Origin: Sphingobacterium bambusae
GTDB taxonomy: Bacteria > Bacteroidota > Bacteroidia > Sphingobacteriales > Sphingobacteriaceae
Length of the DNA stretch: 64,000 nt
Assembly: GCF_033955345.1 (NCBI RefSeq)
Contig: NZ_CP138332.1
Location: forward strand, 2,170,001-2,234,000
Direction of reading: 5' to 3'
Position numbers and translations under genes: made by a program. The stretch's first letter is position 1; each line of letters starts with the position of its first letter. The notes below the pieces were generated by a model. That model saw only the letters and a program-made list of their open reading frames with translations, had not been told where the DNA came from and searched no databases. Shown one piece after another: positions 13,830-23,717 of the stretch.

Positions 13830-15049
13830 GTTAATAGATTTATCTTCGTTTGTGCTTCTTCTAAGAGTTTTACACTGGGGCGTTCTGTCTGTACAGCCAG
13901 GTTCACCATCTCATCGATGATATGCGCAATTGCCGGCCAGTTGGCCAAACGGGGCAAGGTTCGAGCGGTTTCATGCAATGGCCCCAGCTTTGAATAAAAA
14001 CCGATCCGCTCGTTCACCTCCGCGTCAAACCAGGTACTGTAGCGGCATCCGACGCCGCCAGCCAAGGTTAGGCTTTTATCGTTCTGTGCAGAAACCGCAT
14101 AGCGTAAGAAATCGTAAGCCAAGTTCTTATGCCGGCTACCTTCCGCAAGGGTGTACAGCCAGTAAACATTCAACGATGGCGGCATTATTCCTTCCTCCGC
14201 GGGAATGGCTGCAATGTCGACCTTACCGCGTACCGAGGAATGCGTATCAATATGTGCCCAGGAAGCAAAGCCAAACCAGTTGACCATCATGGCGACTTCT
14301 CCTCGTGCAAAAGCCTCTCCGGCCTGTACGGATTCGTAGGAAAGCGATTGTGGATGTAGGGCATTTCCACGCTTGAACAAATTTCGATAGAAATCCAGCG
14401 CTGGGATAGCCGCAGCTTGTTGAAGCTGAATTGTTCCGTCGGTAGCTTGGAGTTCACCTCCGCGCGACCACAGCTGCAAACAAAAGTCAAACACTGCATT
14501 ATGCCCATCGGGATAGCCCGCAAAGACCGTCCCATAAAGATTTTCATCAGGCCGACTAAAAAATTCCGCAACCTGCAGAAATTCATCCCAATCCTTGGGT
14601 ACGGTAAGCTCCAAACCATATTGTGCAAGAAAACGCTGCTGTTCGACCGCTGATTCAAAAAGATCTTTACGGATCACCAAACATTCTGGGCCGTCGTGAA
14701 AAGGAAGTCCATATAACGTGCTATCGAAAGTCTGCATACCCATTAAGCTTGGCGACCAAGCTGTTAGGCCGCCCTCTGGTGGGGCTGCCGCTAGAAAACT
14801 GTTTAGTTCGCATACTCCGTTTTTCTGATAAGCCTCTGCCAACCAGTCTGTGTTCAGGTGAGCAAGATCCCATTCACCATTTTGGAGGCCGTTGTGCGCG
14901 AACATGATGCTGTAGAGCTCTTCCAGATCCATCGACACAAACTCCATTTCCACATCGTTGAAACCTGCCGCCTGATAGGCTTTCCAGCACGCTTCCAAAT
15001 GACGCTCGAACGGCTCAAACTTGCGAACAGCAAAACGTAATTTAACCAT
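13826..15049 (-). CDS. Solute-binding-protein homologue without signal peptide (SBP-1)
   Basis: A 407-residue protein with the family-1 extracellular solute-binding (type II periplasmic) fold: [17 protein letters not shown] and [19 protein letters not shown], a segment ending [14 protein letters not shown], and [15 protein letters not shown] are classic blocks. It starts directly with [17 protein letters not shown], with no hydrophobic leader or lipobox. The ATG at 15049 overlaps the CoA-transferase stop by 8 bp and no in-frame extension adds a leader, so the product should stay in the cytoplasm. No ABC permease or ATPase gene is in the window. I infer a role other than ABC transport, perhaps holding a sugar acid for the adjacent CoA-transferase. 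Fold call confident, function unknown. Confidence 0.8.
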   Translation of the reverse strand: MVKLRFAVRKFEPFERHLEACWKAYQAAGFNDVEMEFVSMDLEELYSIMFAHNGLQNGEWDLAHLNTDWLAEAYQKNGVCELNSFLAAAPPEGGLTAWSPSLMGMQTFDSTLYGLPFHDGPECLVIRKDLFESAVEQQRFLAQYGLELTVPKDWDEFLQVAEFFSRPDENLYGTVFAGYPDGHNAVFDFCLQLWSRGGELQATDGTIQLQQAAAIPALDFYRNLFKRGNALHPQSLSYESVQAGEAFARGEVAMMVNWFGFASWAHIDTHSSVRGKVDIAAIPAEEGIMPPSLNVYWLYTLAEGSRHKNLAYDFLRYAVSAQNDKSLTLAGGVGCRYSTWFDAEVNERIGFYSKLGPLHETARTLPRLANWPAIAHIIDEMVNLAVQTERPSVKLLEEAQTKINLLT

Positions 15050-16184
15050 ATAGTTCCTGTTTAATCTTTTCTGTATGTTCGCCCAAAGCCGGAGATCCTT
15101 TCCGTGCTGTTAAGCGCTCGCCATCAATACGAATCGGGCAACGTGTGGTATCATAGGTAAATCCATCCCCCATAACTACGCGTTGTAGCATCTCCAAAAC
15201 TTTAAATCCTTCGTGTTGGGTTAACCGATCCCAGTTCAACACATCAGCGCACCAAATATCGGCCGCCTCCAATATGTTCAACCAAAAGAGCGTTGGCTGC
15301 GTCGCAAGGTGCCTAGCCAATATTGCCTTGATGGCAGTGCGTTCCTGAAAAGCCTGCTCACCATCTTTAAAATCTGCCAAGGCGGGGCAATCCAGTAGCT
15401 TAGCTAAAAAAGGAATGGACCCCATGGCTAGCGCGAGAAAACCATCAGCCGTTTTATAGATTCCATAGGGAGCGGCCAAATAGGCGTGCGCGTTACTTAC
15501 TTCGGTGCGCTGTGGCAAATGCTTCCCATCCCGAAAATAAGTGGTTACTGTTTCAAACTGTATGTCCACGGCCGAGTCTAGCATGCTAATTTGAACATGT
15601 GCGCCTATGTTTTGCACCGCACGACGGTATAAACAGGCTAGAATAGCGCTGGCTAGATTCATACCGGCGAACATGTCCACGATGGAAAGCCCCATCGGCA
15701 CTGGGCCGTTGGGCGCGTCGCCGCTCAGCCAGGTCATGCCTGTCAACGATTGCAGCAAGAGGTCTTGTCCTGGCTTTTTTGCCCAAGGACCTACCTTTCC
15801 ATAACCCGATATCTCGCCGTAGATCACAGTAGGGTTGATTTCGCGCACACTAGCATAATCAAACCCTAATCGCTCCATCACGCCAGGTCTGAAATTATGC
15901 ATAACGACATCGGCTTTCGCTACCAAATCACGAATGACCGCCCGGTCGCTTTCATCTTTCAGGTCTAAAGCGATGCTTTCTTTATTCCTGTTTATGGCAT
16001 GAAAGACGGTGGAAGTGCCGTTCAAAATCGTATCGGAGGTGTACATCTGCCTACATATATCTCCGCTAATCGGCTTTTCTATTTTGATTACCCGCGCACC
16101 TAAATCGGCCAAGCGTAAACTGGCTAGGGGCCCCGAAAGAAATTGGCTAAAGTCTACTATGGTAAAATCTGCTAGTGGTAACAT
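15042..16184 (-). CDS. CaiB/BaiF family III CoA-transferase (1)
   Basis: A 380-residue cytoplasmic protein. Family blocks are the N-terminal [49 protein letters not shown], the glycine-rich [15 protein letters not shown], and [15 protein letters not shown] with the catalytic Asp170 that forms the acyl anhydride in this family. It would move CoA from a donor thioester to a carboxylic acid. It is a clear paralogue of the gene just upstream (1-bp gap) and is coupled by an 8-bp overlap to the leaderless binding protein downstream. Acceptor acid unknown; the pectin context suggests a sugar-derived acid. Confidence 0.9.
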   Translation of the reverse strand: MLPLADFTIVDFSQFLSGPLASLRLADLGARVIKIEKPISGDICRQMYTSDTILNGTSTVFHAINRNKESIALDLKDESDRAVIRDLVAKADVVMHNFRPGVMERLGFDYASVREINPTVIYGEISGYGKVGPWAKKPGQDLLLQSLTGMTWLSGDAPNGPVPMGLSIVDMFAGMNLASAILACLYRRAVQNIGAHVQISMLDSAVDIQFETVTTYFRDGKHLPQRTEVSNAHAYLAAPYGIYKTADGFLALAMGSIPFLAKLLDCPALADFKDGEQAFQERTAIKAILARHLATQPTLFWLNILEAADIWCADVLNWDRLTQHEGFKVLEMLQRVVMGDGFTYDTTRCPIRIDGERLTARKGSPALGEHTEKIKQELYG

Positions 16185-16185
16185 A

Positions 16186-17337
16186 TTACGGTCTTAGGTA
16201 GTCTGCATTTATTTGTTCATTATCCTGTCCCACACGCGGTGCTGGCTTACTAGAGAACAGGTATTTCCCATCGATATTGTACACGCTGCGTGTTGTTTTC
16301 AGGCTGCTGCCATCTTGCAAGGCAATGCCTTGCAACATTTGTGCATCGCCAAACCCTTGCGCATCAAAAAACGCGTGATAGTCGTTCACTTGCGCACACC
16401 AAATCCCCTGTGCCTCTAGTTTCTCCTCCCAGACTTTTGCGGCGCCCTTCAGCAATTCCCTACCGAGGGTTTGCATAATCAGATCTCTGTATTTAAACCA
16501 AGTCGAACGATCTATGTATGGTGCTGGCGGCAAACCCAGCGCAGCGGCAATCTTAGGCAGATCGCCCATAGCCAGGGCAAGGTAGCCTTCGGCAGTCTTG
16601 TAAACGCCATACGGAGCACTCAGATAAGCATGACCGCCGCCTCGCGTTTCGGCACGTTGCGGCAGTTGACCTCCATCATTAAAATAAGTGGTCAACACTT
16701 CAAATTGCATATCCAATGCTGATTCCAATAAACTTACCTCGACCAATACGCTTTTTTTTGTGCGTGACCGCTTTAGAAGAGCGGCCAATATCCCCTGCGT
16801 CAGGTGCGTTGCGCAATACATATCGATCACAGCCAATCCAAAGGGAACTGGATTATCAGCAGCACTGCCTGACAACCAAGTTAAACCGGAAACTGATTGT
16901 ACCAAAAGATCTTGACCGGGCTTTTTAGCCCAAGGCCCCTCATCGCCGTATCCCGTGACCGTTGCGTAGATGATCGAAGGATTGAGCTGCTGTACGGCTT
17001 TATAGTCCAAGCCTATCTTCTCCATCACACCGGGCCGGAAGTTATGCGTTATGATATCTGCCTTTTTGATCAGCACCCGAAGGATTGCCAGATCGGCTTC
17101 ACTTTTCAAATCGGCTGCATAGGATTCCTTATTTCGATTGATCGTATGAAAGACCAAACTGCTTTGATCGACAAAAATATTTTTGATAGCGATCTGACGA
17201 CCAGCTTCGCCCACGAGCGGACGCTCGATTTTGATCACGCGGGCACCCAAATCGGCTAAGCGTAAGCCTGCCGTAGGAGCAGCCATAAACTGGGCGAACT
17301 CCAACACGACTAATCCTTCCAGTGGCCTATTATCCAT
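16186..17337 (-). CDS. CaiB/BaiF family III CoA-transferase (2)
   Basis: A 383-residue paralogue of the neighbouring CoA-transferase, sharing [17 protein letters not shown] and [12 protein letters not shown]. The catalytic Asp is Asp172 in [19 protein letters not shown]. Its ATG at 17337 overlaps the stop of the second leaderless binding protein by 8 bp, mirroring the 8-bp overlap on the other side of the pair. Two different subunits could form a heteromer, or each could serve its own acid. There is no acyl-CoA ligase in the window, so CoA-ester formation would rest on these two genes. Confidence 0.9.
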   Translation of the reverse strand: MDNRPLEGLVVLEFAQFMAAPTAGLRLADLGARVIKIERPLVGEAGRQIAIKNIFVDQSSLVFHTINRNKESYAADLKSEADLAILRVLIKKADIITHNFRPGVMEKIGLDYKAVQQLNPSIIYATVTGYGDEGPWAKKPGQDLLVQSVSGLTWLSGSAADNPVPFGLAVIDMYCATHLTQGILAALLKRSRTKKSVLVEVSLLESALDMQFEVLTTYFNDGGQLPQRAETRGGGHAYLSAPYGVYKTAEGYLALAMGDLPKIAAALGLPPAPYIDRSTWFKYRDLIMQTLGRELLKGAAKVWEEKLEAQGIWCAQVNDYHAFFDAQGFGDAQMLQGIALQDGSSLKTTRSVYNIDGKYLFSSKPAPRVGQDNEQINADYLRP

Positions 17338-18496
17338 GTTTCTCGTCCATTAACCGTGACTGCCTATACATTTCATTGAGCTGCTCTAGTACCGCTTGCT
17401 CATTACCCCCATTTTTTAAGTAATCCACGACGACATCACCAGCATGATCTTGAAAATGCATGTGCCCGAAATAACGTGGTCTTAAAAAAGCACGCTCCAA
17501 GGTGGGCAACGTATTCAAAAAGAAGTTGGATGTGCGTCGGTTGACTTCCACATCTTGCCAAGCTTTTAGATGACCCGGTTGTCCGCCATTATCCACATAC
17601 AGCGTAGCCTGCACTCGCGGGCTACCCACAAATTGCGCGTAGTCCATCGCCACGTCAACATAAGCACTGCGCGCAGAAACCGCCAAACCTGCACCACCTA
17701 ATGTGCTGATCATTGATTTCTGATCGTGAAGCGTTACCAGATCGTGAAAATGCAATAGCTTGCGTGCATAGCCATTCCGCGCATAGTTCGAATAGCCATA
17801 GGCAAAAGGGCAGTAAGCTATCTCATCGTTATTGACCATATCCTCAAACACCATGAACGGATTTTTCTTGTAAAAGCGATTGTCCACGCGATCGGCCAAT
17901 GCCTTAAACAGGCTTAAGGCTTGCTTGCCGATAAACGGACTGATGACCTCTTCTTCTTTCTCGCAAGGCGCTTCGCCTAAGGAGCAGCAAAACATATAGA
18001 AGCTCATCAATACGTCTATTGGCAGGAGAGAAAATGCAACACGACCTTGATCGGCCAGTGCCAAAACATCATCAAACGTATGTGGCAGTGCCAGCCCAAG
18101 CGCAGACAAAAGATCTGGACGGCTGGCGGCAACCGGCGTGGCAGCGTCTATCGGCAATGCCCATTGTTTATTTTCGAAGTTGTAGCTGACATAAGACTTG
18201 CCAACACTGTTCAAGTGCTGATCTTCTAGATACGTACGATCCAGATAATCGTCAAACGGAACGATAACTTTCTTGGCGGCAGCGTGCCCGGTCCAAGGGT
18301 GGTCGATAACCAGCAAGTCGTATTCGGCGGCAAGCTGTTCAATAGATTTATCTGCAAATTCCTGAAGGGTACGCTTTTTCCAAATGATTTCCACATCGGG
18401 ATGCAGCTCCTCATAACGTTGTGCTGTCGCTACCATCGGCAGTAAGCCGCGGCTATGCCCCCAGGTGATGCCCTTTAATTGAATTTTTTGTGCCAT
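17330..18496 (-). CDS. Solute-binding-protein homologue without signal peptide (SBP-2)
   Basis: A 388-residue protein of the extracellular solute-binding fold: an opening that runs LKGITWGHSRGLLPMVATAQ followed by a HPDVEIIWKKRTLQEFADK block, then AAEYDLLVIDHPWTGHA, WALPIDAATPVAASRPDLL and ISTLGGAGLAVSARSAYVDVAMDYAQF. The N-terminus MAQKIQLKGITWGHSRG is that of a mature binding protein, with no leader. It is divergent from SBP-1, so they are not recent duplicates. Overlap with the CoA-transferase is 8 bp. Cytoplasmic location is inferred from the lack of signal and lipobox. Function unknown; no transporter partner is present. Confidence 0.78.
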   Translation of the reverse strand: MAQKIQLKGITWGHSRGLLPMVATAQRYEELHPDVEIIWKKRTLQEFADKSIEQLAAEYDLLVIDHPWTGHAAAKKVIVPFDDYLDRTYLEDQHLNSVGKSYVSYNFENKQWALPIDAATPVAASRPDLLSALGLALPHTFDDVLALADQGRVAFSLLPIDVLMSFYMFCCSLGEAPCEKEEEVISPFIGKQALSLFKALADRVDNRFYKKNPFMVFEDMVNNDEIAYCPFAYGYSNYARNGYARKLLHFHDLVTLHDQKSMISTLGGAGLAVSARSAYVDVAMDYAQFVGSPRVQATLYVDNGGQPGHLKAWQDVEVNRRTSNFFLNTLPTLERAFLRPRYFGHMHFQDHAGDVVVDYLKNGGNEQAVLEQLNEMYRQSRLMDEKHG

Positions 18497-18531
18497 ATGT
18501 TTTTGAGGTATATAGATTGTATGTTAATGTA

Positions 18532-20112
18532 TTATTTAAAGAACAGGTATAAGCCAATCATCACGACAAAAAGAATACCCCAAGCCCATTTCACGGCAGG
18601 GCGCGGTTGTTCAATCGTCAGCCGGTAGGCCATTTCATTTTGCTTCTCGAATTCCGATTTGCCCACTAGCAAGGAGATAACGATCCCTAGGGTCAGCAGT
18701 GCGACAAACAGGTAAAAAGAGAGCATCAGGTAATGCGGCCAAAAGCTATAGCTGTTCTTCGGAAATACCCAAAGGTAGAGTATACCTGTCCCGAGGCTCA
18801 GTACAGCACCAAACGTCAACAACGTGTTTACCGCTGCCCTGTTGGTCCTTCTCCATAGCACGGCTAATAGAAAAATCACGGCCAAAGGTGGTGCGATAAA
18901 ACCCAAAATAGATTGGAAAACGTCAAACAGATTGAGTCCTTTGATCTGATCGATGGCCAGAGCAACAAGCACCGAAGCCAAACAGCCTACGATAATGGTA
19001 TAACGACCTGTCTGCGTAATGGCACGGTTGTCCGCCGTCGGGTTGATATGCTCTAGGTAGATATCCATGGTAAACACCGTGCTCAACGAATTTAGTGACG
19101 AACCTATTGTTCCCACGAGCACCGCTATCAGTACCACGATCACCAAACCGTTCAAACCTGTCGGGAATAAATTCGTGACCATCGTCATATAAGCCAGTGA
19201 AGGATCTTCCACCCCTGGAAACAGGATATAGCAGATCACACCGGTGAGGATAAACAAGGGCAAGGAAAGGATTTTGAGCCAAGCGATAAAGTTCACGCCA
19301 AGCTGCCCTTGTTTCAGATCTTTTGCGCCCAACACCGATTGCACCATAGCTTGATCGGTACAAAAGAATGCAATGGCTGCCACCGGATAGCCCAACGCAA
19401 TAGCATACCAAGGATAGTCGGGATCGCTGGCTGGACGGATCAAGGACCAATAGCCTTCTGGTGTATTGGCGATCAGGCCATCAAAACCGCCGATCTTGGC
19501 CAAGCCTAGCCCGGTAAGCAAGGCGGAAACGACAATCAGCAGGATCATTTGAAAGATATTGATCTTGGCTACCGTGCGCAACCCACCAGTGTAGGCAAAA
19601 AGACCGGCCAAAGCGACCAACACGGTGACGGATTGCCACATCGGAATACCTAAAATTTGACGCACCAAAAATCCACCGGCAAACAGGCCGAGGGAAAGCC
19701 AAGATATCAACATTTTGACTAGGGAATACCAAGCCAAGATAGTTTGTGTGTTTGGTCCAAAGCGCTTCCCCATAAACTCCGGCAACGTGCGTACGCCAGA
19801 AGCAATGTAACGCGGGGCGAAGACTACAGCTAGCAGAAATAAAAACACGAACGCATACCAATCAAAATTGACCGCTACGATACCAGTCGTGTAGCCCACC
19901 GTGGCAAAGGCAAGCAACATAGAAGGCCCTACATTTGTAGCCCACATATTGAATCCAATGCTGTACCAGCTCAATGACTTTCCGGCCAGAAAGTGTTCGG
20001 CACCTTCGGCACGCCTGCGCGAAGAAAAAAGACCAATGGCCAGCAAAGCAAGCAGGTAAACGATCACGATACCATAATCGACGACCGTTAGTTTATCGAG
20101 CATATTATTCAT
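18532..20112 (-). CDS. SSS-family sodium:solute symporter (1)
   Basis: A 526-residue inner-membrane protein with about 13-14 hydrophobic helices. The start LTVVDYGIVIVYLLALLAIG and the segment ending AEGAEHFLAGKSLSWYSIG, plus GGLRTVAKINIFQMILLI, are typical of solute:sodium symporters near the SglT branch. It probably imports a monosaccharide or sugar acid from the periplasm for the cytoplasmic Gfo/Idh/MocA and CoA-transferase enzymes around it. The last 23 codons have a degenerate copy at 10557-10628. Gaps are 6 bp to the upstream oxidoreductase and 35 bp to SBP-2. Confidence 0.88.
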   Translation of the reverse strand: MNNMLDKLTVVDYGIVIVYLLALLAIGLFSSRRRAEGAEHFLAGKSLSWYSIGFNMWATNVGPSMLLAFATVGYTTGIVAVNFDWYAFVFLFLLAVVFAPRYIASGVRTLPEFMGKRFGPNTQTILAWYSLVKMLISWLSLGLFAGGFLVRQILGIPMWQSVTVLVALAGLFAYTGGLRTVAKINIFQMILLIVVSALLTGLGLAKIGGFDGLIANTPEGYWSLIRPASDPDYPWYAIALGYPVAAIAFFCTDQAMVQSVLGAKDLKQGQLGVNFIAWLKILSLPLFILTGVICYILFPGVEDPSLAYMTMVTNLFPTGLNGLVIVVLIAVLVGTIGSSLNSLSTVFTMDIYLEHINPTADNRAITQTGRYTIIVGCLASVLVALAIDQIKGLNLFDVFQSILGFIAPPLAVIFLLAVLWRRTNRAAVNTLLTFGAVLSLGTGILYLWVFPKNSYSFWPHYLMLSFYLFVALLTLGIVISLLVGKSEFEKQNEMAYRLTIEQPRPAVKWAWGILFVVMIGLYLFFK

Positions 20113-20118
20113 GATCGG

Positions 20119-21198
20119 TTACAGATTTACGCCATATTTTTCGAGCAGCTCTTTCGGGCGAACCGGCTTTCCGCTGCGCAAGGATTCATCCATAGCTTGT
20201 AAAAGTGCAATAGTTCCGATGCCTTCTTTCATATCAGGAAAAGCTTCCGTATTGCTACGAATGGCTTGAGCAAAATATTCCAGGTAGTTTTGGTATTCGC
20301 CTGCATGATGACTTTTACCCTCAAAGCGAAAGTAATGTTTCAGCTTATGCTCCCAGGTCAACATTCGTTCTTCACCGGTTTTATCGGTGATCGCATAACG
20401 CAGATCCATATAATCCGCTTGGTTACAGCCTTCCGTCCCGCGCAGAATACAGCTCATTTCGCTGTCGCGCGTCACCGGCTGCACCGGACCGGTATAAGCG
20501 CCACTCACCCGCGCTATACGACCATCTTCTGCCTTAAAAATAAAATGCATAGTGTCCGCATTTTGCAGACCGCCTTTTTGGCCATTGGCACTCAACATCC
20601 CGTAACCCATGACTTCCTCAATATTGGGTAGATACCAGCGTATAAAATCTACGGGGTGGCTCAATCCGCCATATAGCCATTTGAAAGAGGACTGCAAGGA
20701 CCAAGGTTTATCTAGAAACCAACGATGGTCTGCATGGTAGTAGCCTTCTATGGTGATCAGCTCGCCGATCAATCCGGCTTCATAATCCTGACGTTGCTTT
20801 TTCATAGGTTCAAAAAAACGAGAGCTTTGTCCTACGAAAACGCGCTTACCTTTCTCTTTAGCGAGCGCCAGCAATTCGTTGGCATCCGCAAGGTTATCGA
20901 TAAATGGCTTGGTACAGACGACATGCTTTCCATGCTCCAAGGCCAAGCGGATGTGCGTGGCATGTAGATGGTCGGGCGTGTAGATGGCTATTGCTTCGAT
21001 TTCTTGATTTTGTAACATATCCTCATACTGATTGGTATAGTTATGAAAGTCGAACTCTTTCATGCGCTTACGCCCCAGCTCTTCGTTGAGATCACAAATC
21101 TGTACCAATTCAATATGTGCACTCTGTAGCGCGGCCGACATGGTGCTACGCCCTTCACCCAGACCTAAAATGCCTAGTCTTAATTTTTCTGTTTGCAT
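20119..21198 (-). CDS. Gfo/Idh/MocA-family oxidoreductase (2)
   Basis: A 359-residue cytoplasmic dehydrogenase. The nucleotide-binding loop is an unusual GLGEGRST; VVCTKPF carries the catalytic-type Lys97, and YGGLSHPVDFIRWYLP is the substrate-domain helix. It is not close to the other family member at 12756, so the two may perform successive or opposite steps, for example oxidation at one carbon and reduction at another. It follows the beta-helix/mutarotase fusion gene by 2 bp and precedes the SSS gene by 6 bp. Substrate unknown. Confidence 0.87.
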   Translation of the reverse strand: MQTEKLRLGILGLGEGRSTMSAALQSAHIELVQICDLNEELGRKRMKEFDFHNYTNQYEDMLQNQEIEAIAIYTPDHLHATHIRLALEHGKHVVCTKPFIDNLADANELLALAKEKGKRVFVGQSSRFFEPMKKQRQDYEAGLIGELITIEGYYHADHRWFLDKPWSLQSSFKWLYGGLSHPVDFIRWYLPNIEEVMGYGMLSANGQKGGLQNADTMHFIFKAEDGRIARVSGAYTGPVQPVTRDSEMSCILRGTEGCNQADYMDLRYAITDKTGEERMLTWEHKLKHYFRFEGKSHHAGEYQNYLEYFAQAIRSNTEAFPDMKEGIGTIALLQAMDESLRSGKPVRPKELLEKYGVNL

Positions 21199-21200
21199 GA

Positions 21201-23717
21201 TTATTTCTTATAAAAAATCCAAGTTTCGTTTGCTGCCGTTCCCTCAATCCCCTGTTGATAGCTGCCCATCAGTTTGTTCCATTCATCCACGCGTGGATTA
21301 TCCTTTGCCGTTAAGGGATCTATCTCTTCAAATTTTTTGCCTTTCGGAAAGGAGATGTACAGCATCAATTGGCGATCGTTGCGGTAGAGCAATACTTCCT
21401 CAAAGCCAGCTTGACAGAAGCCCTTGGCCACTTCGGGCCACTGCTGATATTGTTCTTCATGTGCTTTCAGGTAGGCTTCCTGTTTCGCTTTATCGTCTAC
21501 GAGTTGCGCGGTTAACAGCACATAATCCGTTTCTTTTGCGGCCTCGCCAACAGCGCAACGTGTCCTATCGAAGCTGTAAAATAGGCTGTTGAAAACCTTA
21601 TACTCCACCTCGGGATAATTGGCCAACCAAGCGCCAGCCAGCTTTTTCCCCAGCTCGTCGGTGGTTTGCAGCAAGGTGTAATCCTTCCAACGGAATACCT
21701 TCGTGGCGTCCGCTCCCTGACGCACAAAAAATGCCTCCACATCTTCTTTCTTCACCAGTTGCTTCGGATCATAAATCTGAAAGAACACCGGCTTGGTAAA
21801 AGGGATATACGCATTGAATACTGCATGGGCTGCTATCGGATGCTTCGATTTATGGAGGTGCTGATAGGCTGGTTGTAGACCCGCCTCGCTTACCAATTGC
21901 GGCTCTACCTGCGGGCCGTTATTTTTCCAATCCACGCTAGGTCCATTTGCATTTTGCAAGATTTTGTTGGAAGGAAACCAGTTGTCGGACACGGTCATGT
22001 AGGCTGACCCCTCATCGGTGTAGAGGTAAAACCAATGATCAGGAATATGCGCATAGGGCGAGACATAGATACTGTCGATCACGTTATACTGAATCTTCGT
22101 TCCGGGCTGTGCCGATAAGGTATAGATGCCCGCCACATCGTACATGAAACGACCATACCGCGTGATGCGGTTGTGTTGCACACGATTATTTTTCATGCTG
22201 TTCACCGTCGGTGTCCAGCCCCAACCAAGGCTGATGCCGCTGTAGGGTAGATCAAGCAATTCGTTATGCACGATCTGTACATTGCGCACAAAGCCAGCAC
22301 CAATGCCCACCGTTCCCCAGTCTTCGTTGCCCACCGCTTGCACAACGTTATTGGCGACGTAGGTACCATCCGTTAGCCGCCGCTGATCGCTCGCGATCAA
22401 GGGCAAGTGAGCTTCCATTTCTTCATCGGAGAAGGTTCCAAGCAGCAGGCCCGAGCCCGCGATGTCCTGAAAGAGGTTGCCCTGCACGGTGTCTTGAAAG
22501 TTCCCTTCCTGATAATCCAGGCCGGTGGATGCCAGATGTTGGAAGACACAATTTACAAGGCTTGTGTTCCGTGTGTTTTTGAATAGTACAGCCGCTGCCG
22601 GCCGCCCCAGCCAAGCTTGATTTTCCAATCCTTTCTTATCCGGTGTGCCGGGTTTTTGTAATTTGTAGGCATCCACGAAATACATGCCTGCCTGCAAAGC
22701 TACATGCCCCCGTGTATGTGGGCGCAGCCAGGTGCTGTGCTGAAATTGCAAGCCATTAATCTCAAGATGCGCAACCGGCTGTTCCAAAGTGCCGTTTACC
22801 TGAACGAGGGTTTCCAAATGAGGCACGACCACCGTCGCCGTTTGCATATCTTCGCCCTCCCGGGGATAGTAGTACAACTTATGGCTATCTTCGTCCAAAA
22901 ACCATTCGCCGGGTTGATCTAAAAACTGTAGTGCATTGACCAATCGGAAGGCAGAATTGCCATGTTCTTTGGATAGCCAAGGCTTTGGCCAAGGATGCTC
23001 ATTCTGTAATTGTCGCTCTGGCTCGTGAAACGAAAGGACAATGCTGTCGCGAAAGACTTTCGCATCTTGAACGCGTAATTGGGCGATGGCCCACCATTGG
23101 TGGATAAAAAACTCCATGCCAGGCTGTACGTTGAATTGTGGGAATACATTGGGTATAGTGGCCGTTCCCTTATTAAAATCCCAATTTACTATCCGCGGTA
23201 GTTCTTTGTCGTTATGGCTTTCTGCGCGCACAGCCTTTTTATCATTTACCCACATTTGCCGAAAGGCAAAATAGCGACCGGCCAAATGCGGAGCATCAGC
23301 GACAAACAGCTTTTTACTTATGTCCGCGGCTATGACCGATAACTTGCCTGCAGGCTTCCACCCATGTACTGATAGACCACCGGAAAACACCGCGCTTTTG
23401 CCCAACGCTTTGATCCGCGTGGGGCTATCGGCTGTGCCGCTATCCTCTGGCCGGATCAAGATGGTTTGCGATGGCTTATACAGCCCATCGCCTACCCAAA
23501 TGGTGATGCCGCCCACCATGCGCGGATCGTGCAATCGACGCCACTCCCGTGCCTCACGTAATGCAGCCTCGAGACTGCCGAATGGTTTCTCTCGGCTACC
23601 ATCAGCATATTCAACCGCGCTTGCCGCGACATACATATCGCCTGCCTTTACCCTTTCAAAAAACACAAATAGGCCGATCAATGCGACCAGCAGCAGCTTT
23701 GTTTTAGTATCCATCAT
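21201..23717 (-). CDS. Exported beta-helix protein fused to an L-rhamnose mutarotase domain
   Basis: About 838 residues from the ATG at 23717 (a TTG at 23726 is in frame but less likely). A signal peptide (LLLVALIGLFVFFERVKA) leads into a right-handed parallel beta-helix of the pectate-lyase superfamily (about 30-650: GITIWVGDGLYKPSQTI, NNVVQAVGNEDWG, VHNELLDLPYSGISLGWGW). The last 104 residues match the RhaM/DUF718 mutarotase fold: AYLKAHEEQYQQWPEV with the catalytic-type His near residue 753, then LLYRNDRQLMLYISF. RhaM interconverts alpha and beta L-rhamnose and normally is a small cytoplasmic protein. Here it would act outside the cytoplasm. The gene overlaps SusD by 14 bp and belongs to the SusCD operon. 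Confidence 0.82.
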   Translation of the reverse strand: MMDTKTKLLLVALIGLFVFFERVKAGDMYVAASAVEYADGSREKPFGSLEAALREAREWRRLHDPRMVGGITIWVGDGLYKPSQTILIRPEDSGTADSPTRIKALGKSAVFSGGLSVHGWKPAGKLSVIAADISKKLFVADAPHLAGRYFAFRQMWVNDKKAVRAESHNDKELPRIVNWDFNKGTATIPNVFPQFNVQPGMEFFIHQWWAIAQLRVQDAKVFRDSIVLSFHEPERQLQNEHPWPKPWLSKEHGNSAFRLVNALQFLDQPGEWFLDEDSHKLYYYPREGEDMQTATVVVPHLETLVQVNGTLEQPVAHLEINGLQFQHSTWLRPHTRGHVALQAGMYFVDAYKLQKPGTPDKKGLENQAWLGRPAAAVLFKNTRNTSLVNCVFQHLASTGLDYQEGNFQDTVQGNLFQDIAGSGLLLGTFSDEEMEAHLPLIASDQRRLTDGTYVANNVVQAVGNEDWGTVGIGAGFVRNVQIVHNELLDLPYSGISLGWGWTPTVNSMKNNRVQHNRITRYGRFMYDVAGIYTLSAQPGTKIQYNVIDSIYVSPYAHIPDHWFYLYTDEGSAYMTVSDNWFPSNKILQNANGPSVDWKNNGPQVEPQLVSEAGLQPAYQHLHKSKHPIAAHAVFNAYIPFTKPVFFQIYDPKQLVKKEDVEAFFVRQGADATKVFRWKDYTLLQTTDELGKKLAGAWLANYPEVEYKVFNSLFYSFDRTRCAVGEAAKETDYVLLTAQLVDDKAKQEAYLKAHEEQYQQWPEVAKGFCQAGFEEVLLYRNDRQLMLYISFPKGKKFEEIDPLTAKDNPRVDEWNKLMGSYQQGIEGTAANETWIFYKK

